Assembly (NCBI GenBank): GCA_017880865.1
Contig: JADGRL010000009.1
Location: 18,064-82,063 of the forward strand
Direction of reading: 5' to 3'
Source: Gallionella sp.
GTDB lineage: Bacteria > Pseudomonadota > Gammaproteobacteria > Burkholderiales > Gallionellaceae
Length of the DNA stretch: 64,000 bases
Position numbers and translations under genes: made by a program. Position 1 is the first letter of the stretch; every line of letters begins with the position of its first letter. This document shows, in pieces, positions 41,939 to 51,940 of this stretch. The notes under the pieces were generated by a model. That model did no database searches and was not told where the DNA came from. It saw nothing but the letters and a program-made list of their open reading frames with translations.

Positions 41939-42706
41939 ATGCGCATTATTTCAGTCAATTTAAACGGCATTCGTTCTGCCACCAGCAAAGGCTTCTTTGA
42001 ATGGCTGGCGCTGCAAAATGCCGACATCATTTGTCTGCAAGAACTCAAAGCCCAAGCGGCCGATATGACCGCGCAAATGCTGATGCCACTGGGGTATCAC
42101 GGCTATTTTCATTATGCTAAAAAGAAGGGTTACAGCGGCGTGGGCATTTACTGTCGCGAAAAGCCACAGCGGGTCATCGAGGGCTTGGGCATTGCCGAAT
42201 TCGATGCCGAGGGACGTTATCTATGCGCGGATTTTGCCAATTTCAGCGTGGTGTCACTTTACCTGCCTTCAGGGTCCAGCGGCGAAGAGCGCCAGACGGT
42301 GAAATTTCGTTTCATGGCGGCTTTCCTGCCGCATCTGCGCGAGTTGCGCGCCAGCGGACGCGAGGTCGTGATCTGCGGTGACTGGAACATTGCACACAAA
42401 GAAATCGACCTGAAAAACTGGCGCGGCAATAAAAAGAATTCAGGATTCCTGCCCGAAGAACGCGCATGGCTGACAGAATTATTCGATGAAGTCGGTTTTG
42501 CCGATGTGTTTCGGCTCGTTCATCCCGAACTGGAAGCTTATACCTGGTGGTCGAATCGGGGTCAGGCGTGGGCCAAAGATGTCGGCTGGCGCATCGACTA
42601 CCAGATCGCCACGCCCGGGATCGCCAAATTGGCAGAAGCCGCAAACATCTACAAGGCGCAACGTTTTTCGGATCATGCGCCGCTGATTATTGACTACCGG
42701 GATTAA
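41939..42706 (+). CDS. Exodeoxyribonuclease III
   Basis: MRIISVNLNGIRSATSKGFFEWLALQNADIICLQELKAQ..GVGIYCREKP..VICGDWNIAHKEIDLKN..WRIDYQIATPGI..SDHAPLIIDY. Confidence 0.95.
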   Translation: MRIISVNLNGIRSATSKGFFEWLALQNADIICLQELKAQAADMTAQMLMPLGYHGYFHYAKKKGYSGVGIYCREKPQRVIEGLGIAEFDAEGRYLCADFANFSVVSLYLPSGSSGEERQTVKFRFMAAFLPHLRELRASGREVVICGDWNIAHKEIDLKNWRGNKKNSGFLPEERAWLTELFDEVGFADVFRLVHPELEAYTWWSNRGQAWAKDVGWRIDYQIATPGIAKLAEAANIYKAQRFSDHAPLIIDYRD

Positions 42707-43155
42707 CTTTGCTCCCAGGGCAGTCCTGCCGCCCGCCACCCGTTGATCGTATTGCGTTGCAGGTTGTTGTCGCTATCGCCTTCGAAACCTTCCAGCATGT
42801 TGTAGCAGTTGCCATAACCGGCTTTCGTAGCGGCGGCGGCGGCATGGTGCGAACGCGCCCCGCTGCGGCAAAAGAATATGACCAGCGCCTCCTTGTCGAC
42901 TTGCTGTTCCAGCTGCGCAATGAAATGCGCGTTGGGTTTCATGTCCGGATAGATCGCCCATTCAACTGCTGCGGTATCGGCTATGCAGCCGACCCAATCC
43001 AATTCTGCTCGGGTGCGGACATCCACCAGACGGGCACCGGGTGCAGACTGCTGGATTTCATAGGCCTCTTCCGGATACAGCGCGCCCTCGTACGGCAGAT
43101 TCAACTCTTTGGCGCGTTGATGCGCGGCTTGCAGAATGGCGGTGATTTTCCCCAT
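42703..43155 (-). CDS. Rhodanese-like domain protein
   Basis: PGARLVDVRTRAELDWVG..ALVIFFCRSGARSHHAAAAATKAGYGNCYNMLEGFEGD. Confidence 0.9.
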   Translation of the reverse strand: MGKITAILQAAHQRAKELNLPYEGALYPEEAYEIQQSAPGARLVDVRTRAELDWVGCIADTAAVEWAIYPDMKPNAHFIAQLEQQVDKEALVIFFCRSGARSHHAAAAATKAGYGNCYNMLEGFEGDSDNNLQRNTINGWRAAGLPWEQS

Positions 43156-43269
43156 GATGTTTCTCTCTTTTGTATATGCAGGGGTTGGTCCCATGCTAAA
43201 AACGAAGGTTCAACGAAATTGTTGTAAATGTTATGCTGTGCGACACAAACGCATACTAGCTCAACCGAC

Positions 43270-44457
43270 ATGAAAAATCACACCCCTACGCAGCAAACAC
43301 AGGCCGGTATCGGAGCTTTTGAACCGGTAAACCCGGAGCGTTTTGCAGCAGCACAAAAAAGCACCTGGGTGAGTATCGGCATTAATGTGATATTGACGGC
43401 CTTTCAGGTAGTGGGTGGTTTTTTTGCGCACTCTCAGGCCTTGATGGCGGACGGCCTGCATTCCCTGTCGGATCTGCTTTCCGATGTGCTGGTGCTCTAT
43501 GCAAACCGTCACGGTAACAAGCACGCCGATGCCAACCATCCTTATGGCCACGCGCGTGTGGAAACTGCCGCGACACTTATTCTTGGAACATTTCTCGCGG
43601 TACTGGGTGTCGTGTTGCTGGTGGCCGCAGCCATGCGTTTGCAGCATCCCGAAGCGTTGCAGGCCGTCAATCCGCTAGCTCTGGCCATTGCGGTTTTCGC
43701 CTTGGCCGCCAAGGAAGGCATGTTCCGTTACATGCTGGCGGTGGCCAAGCGGGTGCGCTCGCAGATGCTGGTAGCCAACGCATGGCATGCGCGCTCGGAT
43801 GCGGCATCCTCCTTAGTGGTCATCGTCGGTGTGATTGGCAATTTGCTGGGTTATACCTTCCTCGATCTGGTTGCGGCAGCAGTGGTGGGCGTGATGATCG
43901 CGCATATGGGCGGCAAACTGGCTCTGGAAGCGATGGCTGAACTCATCGATACCGGATTGGATGCGGCAGAAGTCGAGGCGATCCGGCAAACCCTGCTCAA
44001 GGTTCACGGTGTGCGCGGCTTGCACGAACTGCGCACCCGCAAGATGGCGGACAACGCCCTGGTCGATGCGCACATCATGGTCGATCCTAAGATCAGCGTC
44101 TCGGAAGGACATTACATCGCGGAGACGGCACGCCAAGCCGTGCTCAAGAATCATCATGTGATGGATGTCATGGTACATATTGATCCGGAAGACGATATGC
44201 AAGCCAGACCGAATGCGTTTTTACCCAGCCGTCCCGCGCTTCTGGCGCATCTGGCTGAACGATTGGGAGACTCAGTCTGTTCAGAAAATCGCGTGGTCTT
44301 TCATTATCTGGATGGCAAGGTCGATGCCGAAATATATCTGGCCAACCAGCAATCTGCCGAGCAGGCTGACGCGTTACAAGTACGCTGCGATGAGCTGGTG
44401 CGCAAAGATGAGCTCTTTCGAGCAATACATGTCCACCGCAGTCATGCACAGAATTAG
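43270..44457 (+). CDS. Cation diffusion facilitator family transporter
   Basis: NVILTAFQVVGGFFAHSQALMADGLHSLSDLLSDVLVLYANRHGNKHADANHPYGHARVETAATLILG..ANAWHARSDAASSLVVIVGV. Confidence 0.95.
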   Translation: MKNHTPTQQTQAGIGAFEPVNPERFAAAQKSTWVSIGINVILTAFQVVGGFFAHSQALMADGLHSLSDLLSDVLVLYANRHGNKHADANHPYGHARVETAATLILGTFLAVLGVVLLVAAAMRLQHPEALQAVNPLALAIAVFALAAKEGMFRYMLAVAKRVRSQMLVANAWHARSDAASSLVVIVGVIGNLLGYTFLDLVAAAVVGVMIAHMGGKLALEAMAELIDTGLDAAEVEAIRQTLLKVHGVRGLHELRTRKMADNALVDAHIMVDPKISVSEGHYIAETARQAVLKNHHVMDVMVHIDPEDDMQARPNAFLPSRPALLAHLAERLGDSVCSENRVVFHYLDGKVDAEIYLANQQSAEQADALQVRCDELVRKDELFRAIHVHRSHAQN

Positions 44458-44555
44458 TGCGTCAACGGTCGCGCTGCGCCCATAATCGGTGCAAATTTTC
44501 GGTGGGCGGCGTAACTCGCTTATGGCACAATGACAGTCTGCTATGTAGACAGGGA

Positions 44556-44571
44556 TGGCACGCTTTCTGCA
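44556..44571 (+). promoter_or_regulatory. Sigma-54 (-24/-12)-type promoter upstream of glnA
   Basis: tGGcacgctttctGCa; GG-N10-GC spacing, close to TGGCACGN4TTGCW, ~55 nt upstream of ATG. Confidence 0.75.
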
Positions 44572-44626
44572 TTTAGACTCTTGGGTTTTTGATTAGCTAT
44601 TTATTTTGATGTTTTAGGGGAAATTT

Positions 44627-46042
44627 ATGTCGATGTCGGCAAATGATGTTTTAAAGATGATTAAAGACCGCGAAATTAAATTCGTGGATTTCCGTTTTAC
44701 CGATACACGCGGCAAAGAGCAGCACGTGAGCGTGCCCGCCAAGTATGTGGGTATGGACAAATTTGAAGACGGTCATGCGTTCGATGGCTCTTCGATCGCC
44801 GGCTGGAAAGGCATCCAGGCTTCGGACATGCTGCTGATGCCGGATCCTTCAACCACTTTTTTCGATCCTTTCATGGACGAAAATACTTTGGTGATTACCT
44901 GTGACGTCGTGGAGCCGACCGATGGCAAGGGTTACGACCGTGACCCGCGTTCGATTGCGAAGCGTGCCGAGGCGTACCTGAAATCTTCTGGTATCGGCGA
45001 TACCGCCTTCTTTGGCCCAGAGCCAGAATTCTTCATTTTCGATTCCGTAAATTGGCAAATCGACATGTCCGGCTGCTTCTGCAAGATCAACTCCGAAGAA
45101 GCTGCATGGTCATCCGGTGAAAAATTCGACGGCGGCAATACCGGTCACCGTCCTATTGTTAAGGGCGGCTACTTTCCGGTTCCCCCAGTCGACAGCCTGA
45201 ACGACATCCGTGCCGCGATGTGCCTGGCTTTGGAAGACATCGGCATCGAAGTCGAAGTGCATCACCACGAAGTGGCGACGGCCGGTCAATGCGAAATCGG
45301 CACCAAGTTCGACACGCTGGTGCGTCGCGCCGACCAGACTCAGGCCTTGAAATATGTGGTGCACAACATTGCGCATCAGTATGGCAAAACCGCGACCTTC
45401 ATGCCAAAACCTATCGTCGGCGACAATGGTTCCGGTATGCACGTGCACCAGTCCATCTGGAAGGACGGCAAGAATCTGTTTGCCGGTAATGGCTATGCAG
45501 GTCTGTCCGATATGGCGCTTTACTACATCGGCGGCATCATCAAGCACGCCAAGGCACTGAACGCGATTACCAATCCCGGCACCAATTCTTACAAGCGTCT
45601 GGTTCCTCACTACGAAGCACCGACCAAGCTGGCCTATTCGGCAAAGAATCGTTCAGCCTCGATTCGTATCCCGCATGTAGCCAGCGACAAGGCGCGCCGT
45701 ATCGAAACGCGCTTCCCGGACCCAACCGCCAACCCATACTTGTGCTTCACCGCCTTGATGATGGCCGGTCTGGACGGCATCCAAAACAAGATTCACCCCG
45801 GCGATCCAGCTGACAAGAACCTGTATGACTTGCCACCAGAGGAAGATGCAAAGATTCCTACTGTTTGCAGCTCACTGGATGAAGCCTTGGCACATCTGGA
45901 CAAGGACCGTGAGTTCCTGACTCGTGGCGGTGTGTTCTCCAACGACTTTATCGATGCCTACATTGCATTGAAAATGGAAGAGGTGACTCGTCTGCGCATG
46001 ACGACGCACCCGGTCGAGTTTGAAATGTACTACAGCATCTAG
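44627..46042 (+). CDS. glnA: Glutamine synthetase type I
   Basis: [85 protein letters not shown]. Confidence 0.98.
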   Translation: MSMSANDVLKMIKDREIKFVDFRFTDTRGKEQHVSVPAKYVGMDKFEDGHAFDGSSIAGWKGIQASDMLLMPDPSTTFFDPFMDENTLVITCDVVEPTDGKGYDRDPRSIAKRAEAYLKSSGIGDTAFFGPEPEFFIFDSVNWQIDMSGCFCKINSEEAAWSSGEKFDGGNTGHRPIVKGGYFPVPPVDSLNDIRAAMCLALEDIGIEVEVHHHEVATAGQCEIGTKFDTLVRRADQTQALKYVVHNIAHQYGKTATFMPKPIVGDNGSGMHVHQSIWKDGKNLFAGNGYAGLSDMALYYIGGIIKHAKALNAITNPGTNSYKRLVPHYEAPTKLAYSAKNRSASIRIPHVASDKARRIETRFPDPTANPYLCFTALMMAGLDGIQNKIHPGDPADKNLYDLPPEEDAKIPTVCSSLDEALAHLDKDREFLTRGGVFSNDFIDAYIALKMEEVTRLRMTTHPVEFEMYYSI

Positions 46043-46067
46043 CAGCTTAGGGCGTAATGCAGGACGT

Positions 46068-46092
46068 AAAACGGGGCTTTATGCCCCGTTTT
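46068..46092 (+). terminator. Rho-independent terminator of glnA
   Basis: aaaacggggc-tttat-gccccgtttt. Confidence 0.88.
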
Positions 46093-46161
46093 GTTTTAAA
46101 CCGCAAATGTTTGTCTGTGTCCGGTGCTTGTCCTATACTGGTTAAGTTATTTCTGGGAAAA

Positions 46162-46635
46162 ATGAACATGAAACTTCGATACTTGTTTGCCATGTTGTGT
46201 GCCTGTCCGATGTTAGCTCAAGCCGAAATTTACAAGTCTGTCGATGGGAATGGGCATGTTACCTATTCCAGTGCGCCTATCAAGGGAGGCAGAAAACTGT
46301 TTCTGGAACCCCTGCCAACCTTGGTGCCGTCCGGCAAAGCGCACGCTTCCGAACAATTTCCAACGGTGACTAATGAAACGCAAAAAGCACGGGATGATAC
46401 CCGGCGCAAGATTTTGCAGGACGAATTGAATGCCGAAGTGAAGTTGCTTGAAGGAGCACAGCAAAACTTGAAGGGGGCTGATTCGAACCCGGAAGTCTTC
46501 AAGGGAGGAGACGGCAGAACTTATCGTGATGCCACAGCATATGAAGAAAAAATCAAGCCACTGAATGACCAGGTTGTTCTGCATAAACAGAATATCGAAG
46601 CCCTTAAGACTGAGTTGTCCAGACTACCAAAATAG
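46162..46635 (+). CDS. DUF4124 domain-containing secreted protein
   Basis: MNMKLRYLFAMLCACPMLAQAEIYKSVDGNGHVTYSSAPIKGGRKLFLEPLP. Confidence 0.8.
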   Translation: MNMKLRYLFAMLCACPMLAQAEIYKSVDGNGHVTYSSAPIKGGRKLFLEPLPTLVPSGKAHASEQFPTVTNETQKARDDTRRKILQDELNAEVKLLEGAQQNLKGADSNPEVFKGGDGRTYRDATAYEEKIKPLNDQVVLHKQNIEALKTELSRLPK

Positions 46636-46660
46636 TCATTTAACGACTGATCGTTTTTCT

Positions 46661-46676
46661 TGGCATGCTTTCTGCT
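46661..46676 (+). promoter_or_regulatory. Sigma-54-like element immediately upstream of ntrB
   Basis: tGGcatgctttctGCt; correct GG-N10-GC spacing but only ~12 nt before ATG 46689. Confidence 0.45.
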
Positions 46677-46688
46677 TTGTAAAACATT

Positions 46689-47729
46689 ATGTCTGACTTT
46701 CCCTCTCTCACCTTGGAGCACCTCGCAACAGCGATCATCCTGCTGGATGATGAGTCGCGTATTGCCTATATCAATCCGGCCGCTGAGCATCTGTTCGACA
46801 TCAGCGGCAATAATCAGCATGGCGTTCCGCTGCAGCAGGTGTTCACGCATACCGAACAACTGGCCAGCGCAATGCGGCAGGCGATACACAACAATGCCAG
46901 TTATATCGAGCACGATCTGACACTCGGCACACATGCGCACGGCAAGTTACATTTGCGCTGTGCGGCAACTCCGCTGCAATTGACCCGACGCTATTTATTG
47001 CTCGAATTTCACCCAATCGACCGTCCTCTGAAACTGGCGCGCGAAGAACAGATGCTGGACCAGACGCAGGCCAGCCGTCTGCTGCTGCGCAATCTCGCGC
47101 ACGAAATCAAGAACCCGCTCGGCGGCATACGCGGTGCGGCGCAATTGCTCGAGCAGGAATTGGATAAGCCGGCCTTGCGCGAATATACCCAGGTCATCGT
47201 GCAAGAGGCGGACAGGTTACGCTCGCTGATGGAAAAATTGCTTGCCCCGCAAAATGCCTCGCACTACAGCGCGCTCAACATCCATGAAGTGCTGGAGCGT
47301 GTGCGCAGCGTGGTTCTGGCGGAAATGCCGGAAGGCCTGACGATACAACGCGACTACGATATCAGCCTGCCAGCGCTGGTCGGCGACAAGGAACAGTTGA
47401 TCCAGGTCATGCTCAATATCGTGCGCAATGCCGCGCAGGCGATGCAGGGCAAGGGCTTAATCGTCATGCGCACCCGCATCGCGCGCCAGGTGACGCTGAT
47501 CAAGCGCCGCCATCGCATGGCGGTGCTGGTGCAGATCATCGACAATGGCCCCGGCATCACGCCGGAATTACAAGACAAGATTTTCTATCCTTTGGTGTCG
47601 GGACGCGCCGACGGACACGGGCTGGGGCTGACACTGGCGCAGGATTTCGTCAGCCAGCATCATGGCACGATAGAATTTGACAGCGAGCCCGGTCGCACCT
47701 GCTTTACCGTGCTGCTTCCCCTACCTTGA
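46689..47729 (+). CDS. ntrB: Nitrogen regulation sensor kinase NtrB
   Basis: LEHLATAIILLDDESRIAYINPAAEHLFDIS..LLLRNLAHEIKNPLGGIRGAAQLLEQEL..VSGRADGHGLGLTLAQDFVSQHHG. Confidence 0.96.
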   Translation: MSDFPSLTLEHLATAIILLDDESRIAYINPAAEHLFDISGNNQHGVPLQQVFTHTEQLASAMRQAIHNNASYIEHDLTLGTHAHGKLHLRCAATPLQLTRRYLLLEFHPIDRPLKLAREEQMLDQTQASRLLLRNLAHEIKNPLGGIRGAAQLLEQELDKPALREYTQVIVQEADRLRSLMEKLLAPQNASHYSALNIHEVLERVRSVVLAEMPEGLTIQRDYDISLPALVGDKEQLIQVMLNIVRNAAQAMQGKGLIVMRTRIARQVTLIKRRHRMAVLVQIIDNGPGITPELQDKIFYPLVSGRADGHGLGLTLAQDFVSQHHGTIEFDSEPGRTCFTVLLPLP

Positions 47730-47740
47730 CTGAGGTAACT

Positions 47741-49144
47741 ATGATGAAACCTGTTTGGATTATTGACGATGACCGCTCGATACGCTGGGTGCTGGAAAAG
47801 TCGCTGACGCGCGAAGACATCGAGTTCAAGAGTTTTGCCAGCGCCGACGATGCGCTACGCGCGTTGACTAATGACGTGCCGCAAGTGGTGGTCAGCGATA
47901 TCCGTATGCCCGGTCGCTCCGGACTGGATTTTTTGCAGGTGCTGCATCAACGCCATCCACTTATTCCGGTCATCATCATGACCGCCTATTCCGATTTGGA
48001 AAGTGCCGTCTCGGCATTTCAGGGCGGTGCATTCGAATATTTGCCCAAGCCGTTTGACATCAATCATGCCGTGGAACTGATTCGGCGCGCGTTAGAACAA
48101 AGCAAACATAAAACCGGCGAAGCCGAAGAGGTTAAGGTGGCCGCCGACATCCTGGGTCAGGCACCTGCGATGCAGGAAGTCTTCCGTGCGATTGGCAGGC
48201 TATCGCAATCGCATGCCACCGTGCTGATCAATGGCGAATCGGGAACCGGCAAGGAATTGGTCGCAAGGGCGTTGCACCGCCACAGCCCGCGCAATGATGC
48301 GCCGTTCATCGCGATCAATACCGCTGCGATCCCGAAGGATTTACTCGAATCGGAATTGTTCGGTCATGAGCGCGGTGCCTTCACCGGAGCGGCCGCGACC
48401 CGGCGCGGACGCTTTGAACAGGCCGAGGGCGGCACGCTATTCCTCGATGAAATCGGCGACATGCCCGCCGATTTGCAAACCCGTTTGCTGCGCGTGTTAT
48501 CGGACGGAAATTTTTATCGCGTCGGCGGGCATCAGCCGATCAAGGCCAACGTGCGCATCATCACCGCGACGCACCAGAATCTGGATGAGCGGGTCAAGCA
48601 GGGTTTATTTCGCGAAGATTTGTTCCATCGGTTGAATGTAATCCGACTGCGCTTGCCGCCGCTTCGCGAACGGCGCGAAGACATTCCGCTGCTGGCCAAA
48701 TACTTCCTGCAAAAAAGCGCGCGCGAACTGGCGGTCGATCAGAAACAATTCAGCGACGCGACGCTGCAACATCTCAGCGCGCAGGATTTTCCCGGCAACG
48801 TGCGGCAACTGGAAAACCTCTGTCACTGGCTGACCGTGATGACGCCCTCGCAGATAGTCGAGGTCGCCGACCTGCCGCCGGAGTGGCGCGGCGGATCATC
48901 CGCAAGCGTATCAATCGGCGGTGACTGGAGCTCAGCATTGGCGCAGCAGGCAGCCCTAGCGCTGCAACGCGGCGACGAGCGCATCATGGATAGTTTCACC
49001 GCACAATTCGAACGCACCCTGATATTGCAAGCCTTGCAGCACACCAACGGGCGGCGCATCGAGGCCGCAACGCTGCTCGGCATCGGCCGCAACACGCTGA
49101 CGCGCAAGATTCAGGAACTGGGCTTGGACAATCCGCCCGAGTAA
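47741..49144 (+). CDS. ntrC: Nitrogen regulation response regulator NtrC (sigma-54 activator)
   Basis: [90 protein letters not shown]-term Fis HTH. ATG 47741 preferred over track TTG 47726. Confidence 0.97.
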   Translation: MMKPVWIIDDDRSIRWVLEKSLTREDIEFKSFASADDALRALTNDVPQVVVSDIRMPGRSGLDFLQVLHQRHPLIPVIIMTAYSDLESAVSAFQGGAFEYLPKPFDINHAVELIRRALEQSKHKTGEAEEVKVAADILGQAPAMQEVFRAIGRLSQSHATVLINGESGTGKELVARALHRHSPRNDAPFIAINTAAIPKDLLESELFGHERGAFTGAAATRRGRFEQAEGGTLFLDEIGDMPADLQTRLLRVLSDGNFYRVGGHQPIKANVRIITATHQNLDERVKQGLFREDLFHRLNVIRLRLPPLRERREDIPLLAKYFLQKSARELAVDQKQFSDATLQHLSAQDFPGNVRQLENLCHWLTVMTPSQIVEVADLPPEWRGGSSASVSIGGDWSSALAQQAALALQRGDERIMDSFTAQFERTLILQALQHTNGRRIEAATLLGIGRNTLTRKIQELGLDNPPE

Positions 49145-49145
49145 T

Positions 49146-50489
49146 TCAGGTTTGCAAGCGTTTGAGCAGCTTCTCGTGTATCCCGCCGAAGCCGCCGTTG
49201 CTCATCACCAGAATGTGATCACCGGGTCGCGCGGCGGCGACGATCTTCTCGATCAGCGCACTCAGATCATCCTCGACCATCGCCTTGCCACCGAGTGGAG
49301 CTAGCGCGCCGCGCGCATCCCAGCCCAGGTTGCCGGCATAGCAGAACACCAGATCCGCGTCCTTCAAGCTGGCGGGCAGCGCAGCTTTCATCACGCCCAG
49401 CTTCATCGTGTTGGAGCGCGGCTCCAGCACGGCCAGTATCCGTGCTGTGCCGATCTTGTGGCGCAGGCCGGCGACGGTGGTATCTATCGCGGTGGGGTGG
49501 TGCGCGAAATCGTCATAAACGGTAATATCGTTTACCGCACCGCGCACTTCCATGCGCCGTTTCACGTTCTTGAATTCGCCCAGCGCGGCCAAACCTTGCG
49601 CAATTGGAACGCCGACGTGGCGGGCGGCGGCGAGTGCGGCGAGTGCATTCTGGCGGTTGTGTTCGCCGAGCAACTCCCAGTGCAAAGTTCCCTGTGCGAC
49701 GCCGTTCAAGGTCACGCGGTCGTCCGCATCGATGTTCCAGCCGTCGCTGCTGCCGAACTTCTCGACCGGCGTCCAGCAACCGCGCTGCAACACACGTTGC
49801 AATGACTCTTCGCGGCCATTACTGACGATCAATCCGTTGCCGGGCACGGTGCGCACCAGATGATGGAACTGCGTCTCGATCGCCGCGAGATCGGCAAAAA
49901 TATCGGCGTGATCGAACTCGAGGTTGTTCAGGATTGCGGTGCGCGGATGGTAGTGCACGAATTTGGAACGCTTGTCGAAAAAAGCGGTATCGTATTCATC
50001 CGCCTCGATCACGAAGAATGATGATTTGGTGAGCCGTGCAGAAATGCCGAAATTCTGCGGCACGCCACCGATCAGAAAACTGGGGCTGAGCCCGGCATAT
50101 TCCAGTATCCACGCCAGCATCGCGCTGGTGGTGGTCTTGCCGTGAGTGCCCGCTACCGCCAGCACCCACTTGTCGCGCAGCAGCGTGTCCGCCAGCCATT
50201 GCGGGCCGGAGACGTAGGGCAGGTTGCGGTTGAGGATTTCCTCCATCAGCAAATTGCCGCGCGATACGACATTGCCGATCACGAACAGATCCGGCTTGAG
50301 TTCGAGCTGCTCCACGCCAAAACCTTCGGTCAGCGCGATGCCCTGCGCCTCCAGCTGCGTGCTCATCGGCGGATATACATTGGCATCACAGCCGGTGACG
50401 CGATATCCGGCTTGCTTGGCGAGCGCCGCGATGCCGCCCATGAACGTGCCGCAGATTCCGATGATATGGATATGTTTTGTCTGATTCAT
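49146..50489 (-). CDS. mpl: UDP-N-acetylmuramate:L-alanyl-gamma-D-glutamyl-meso-diaminopimelate ligase
   Basis: HIHIIGICGTFMGGIAALAKQAGYRVTGCDANVYPPMSTQLEAQGI..AVAGTHGKTTTSAMLAWILE..YDDFAHHPTAID. Confidence 0.96.
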   Translation of the reverse strand: MNQTKHIHIIGICGTFMGGIAALAKQAGYRVTGCDANVYPPMSTQLEAQGIALTEGFGVEQLELKPDLFVIGNVVSRGNLLMEEILNRNLPYVSGPQWLADTLLRDKWVLAVAGTHGKTTTSAMLAWILEYAGLSPSFLIGGVPQNFGISARLTKSSFFVIEADEYDTAFFDKRSKFVHYHPRTAILNNLEFDHADIFADLAAIETQFHHLVRTVPGNGLIVSNGREESLQRVLQRGCWTPVEKFGSSDGWNIDADDRVTLNGVAQGTLHWELLGEHNRQNALAALAAARHVGVPIAQGLAALGEFKNVKRRMEVRGAVNDITVYDDFAHHPTAIDTTVAGLRHKIGTARILAVLEPRSNTMKLGVMKAALPASLKDADLVFCYAGNLGWDARGALAPLGGKAMVEDDLSALIEKIVAAARPGDHILVMSNGGFGGIHEKLLKRLQT

Positions 50490-50492
50490 ATT

Positions 50493-50846
50493 TTAGGTAC
50501 GAAAAATAAAATACACCGCGCCCATCATGCACAGCGCGGCATACAGATAATCCCACTTCAGCGGCTGGTTCATGTACAGCACCGCGAACGGGACGAACAC
50601 CGACAGCGTGATGATCTCCTGCAATATCTTCAACTGACCGAGGCTGAGTTCGGTGTAGCCGATCCGGTTAGCGGGAACCTGGATCAAATACTCGAACAGC
50701 GCGATGCCCCAGCTGATCAATGCGGCGACATACCACGGAGAACCGGCGAGGTTCTTCAGGTGCCCGTACCACGCGAAAGTCATGAACAAATTGGACACGG
50801 CGAGCATCAGCGCCGTGACCAGCAGCGGGTGCGAGATCAGGTTCAT
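50493..50846 (-). CDS. DMT family protein (DUF486)
   Basis: LLVTALMLAVSNLFMTFAWYGHLKNL..ALISWGIALFEYLIQVPANRIGY..LKILQEIITLSVFVPFAVLYMNQPLKWDYLYAALCMMGAVYFIF. Confidence 0.9.
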   Translation of the reverse strand: MNLISHPLLVTALMLAVSNLFMTFAWYGHLKNLAGSPWYVAALISWGIALFEYLIQVPANRIGYTELSLGQLKILQEIITLSVFVPFAVLYMNQPLKWDYLYAALCMMGAVYFIFRT

Positions 50847-50869
50847 TGCTGGTTTTTTAAAACGTGCTG

Positions 50870-51331
50870 TTAGCGAACCCCGAGTAGCTCCACGTCAAAC
50901 ACCAGCGTTGCATTCGGAGGAATCACTCCGCCCGCACCGCGTGGGCCATAACCTAAAGCCGAAGGAATAATCAACGTGCGCTGCCCGCCAACTTTCATGC
51001 CCTCGACACCCCAGTCCCAACCCTGGATGACGCGGCCACCACCTAACGGAAATTCGAACGGCTCATTGCGGTCGCGCGAGCTGTCGAATTTCTTGCCGTG
51101 ATGATCGGGTGCCGCCGCATCGTATAGCCAGCCGGTGTAATGCACCGACACGTTTTGGCCGGCCTTAGCCTCGGCGCCTGTTCCCAGCTTCACATCGGTC
51201 TTGATCAGTTCTTTCATGCTATTTGTCTCCATCGTTGGTTTGCTTGGTGCGGCCTGTTCAGTGCACGCGGTAGTTGAAAAAATTCCGGCCGTCAACAGCA
51301 AAGCCAGTGTTAAAAAATTGTTGCGTTTCAT
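50870..51331 (-). CDS. FKBP-type peptidyl-prolyl isomerase, lipoprotein (copy 1)
   Basis: [23 protein letters not shown] lipobox; [86 protein letters not shown]. Confidence 0.95.
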   Translation of the reverse strand: MKRNNFLTLALLLTAGIFSTTACTEQAAPSKPTMETNSMKELIKTDVKLGTGAEAKAGQNVSVHYTGWLYDAAAPDHHGKKFDSSRDRNEPFEFPLGGGRVIQGWDWGVEGMKVGGQRTLIIPSALGYGPRGAGGVIPPNATLVFDVELLGVR

Positions 51332-51385
51332 TTCATGCTCCTCAGTTTATCGTGATTCACCCAAGATGTAAGCTCTCAGGTTATT

Positions 51386-51862
51386 CTACTTTTTAGCTAC
51401 GGACGGATTGTCACGGACGCCCACCAACTCCACATCAAAAACCAGCGTCGCGTTTGGAGGAATTATTTTGCCCGATCCGCTAGCCCCGTAACCGAGACGA
51501 GCGGGAATAATCAGCGAGCGTTGCCCGCCCACCTTCATGCCCTCGATACCCTGATCCCAACCCTTGATGACTTTTTCTGCGCCCAGCAGGAATTCAAACG
51601 GCTGACCGCGATCGCGCGAGCTGTCAAATTTCTGGCCGTGATGGTCTGCGGTCGTCTTGTCGTACAGCCAGCCGGTGTAATGCACCGACACCTGCTGGCC
51701 GGGTATCGCTTCCGCGCCCGTGCCCAGCTTGGTGTCCAGCTGGAACATATCCGCCGTATCCGCATCCTCGACTGGCGCTCTGGCCTGCTCGGTACACGCT
51801 GCGGTTAAAAAAAGACTGGTCGACAACAGCAACGCCAGCGGTAAAAAGTTGATGCGTTTCAT
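51386..51862 (-). CDS. FKBP-type peptidyl-prolyl isomerase, lipoprotein (copy 2)
   Basis: MKRINFLPLALLLSTSLFLTAAC lipobox; [63 protein letters not shown]. Confidence 0.95.
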   Translation of the reverse strand: MKRINFLPLALLLSTSLFLTAACTEQARAPVEDADTADMFQLDTKLGTGAEAIPGQQVSVHYTGWLYDKTTADHHGQKFDSSRDRGQPFEFLLGAEKVIKGWDQGIEGMKVGGQRSLIIPARLGYGASGSGKIIPPNATLVFDVELVGVRDNPSVAKK

Positions 51863-51881
51863 TTTGTTCCTTGGTGATTAT

Positions 51882-51905
51882 GTAGGGTGGGCAACTTTGC
51901 CCGCC
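51882..51905. repeat. Short palindromic intergenic element (gtagggtgggcaactttgcccgcc)
   Basis: Resembles the elements at 24004 and 38852. Confidence 0.55.
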
Positions 51906-51940
51906 ATCTTGTTATTTATTTTTAAGCGCATATTCAAAAT

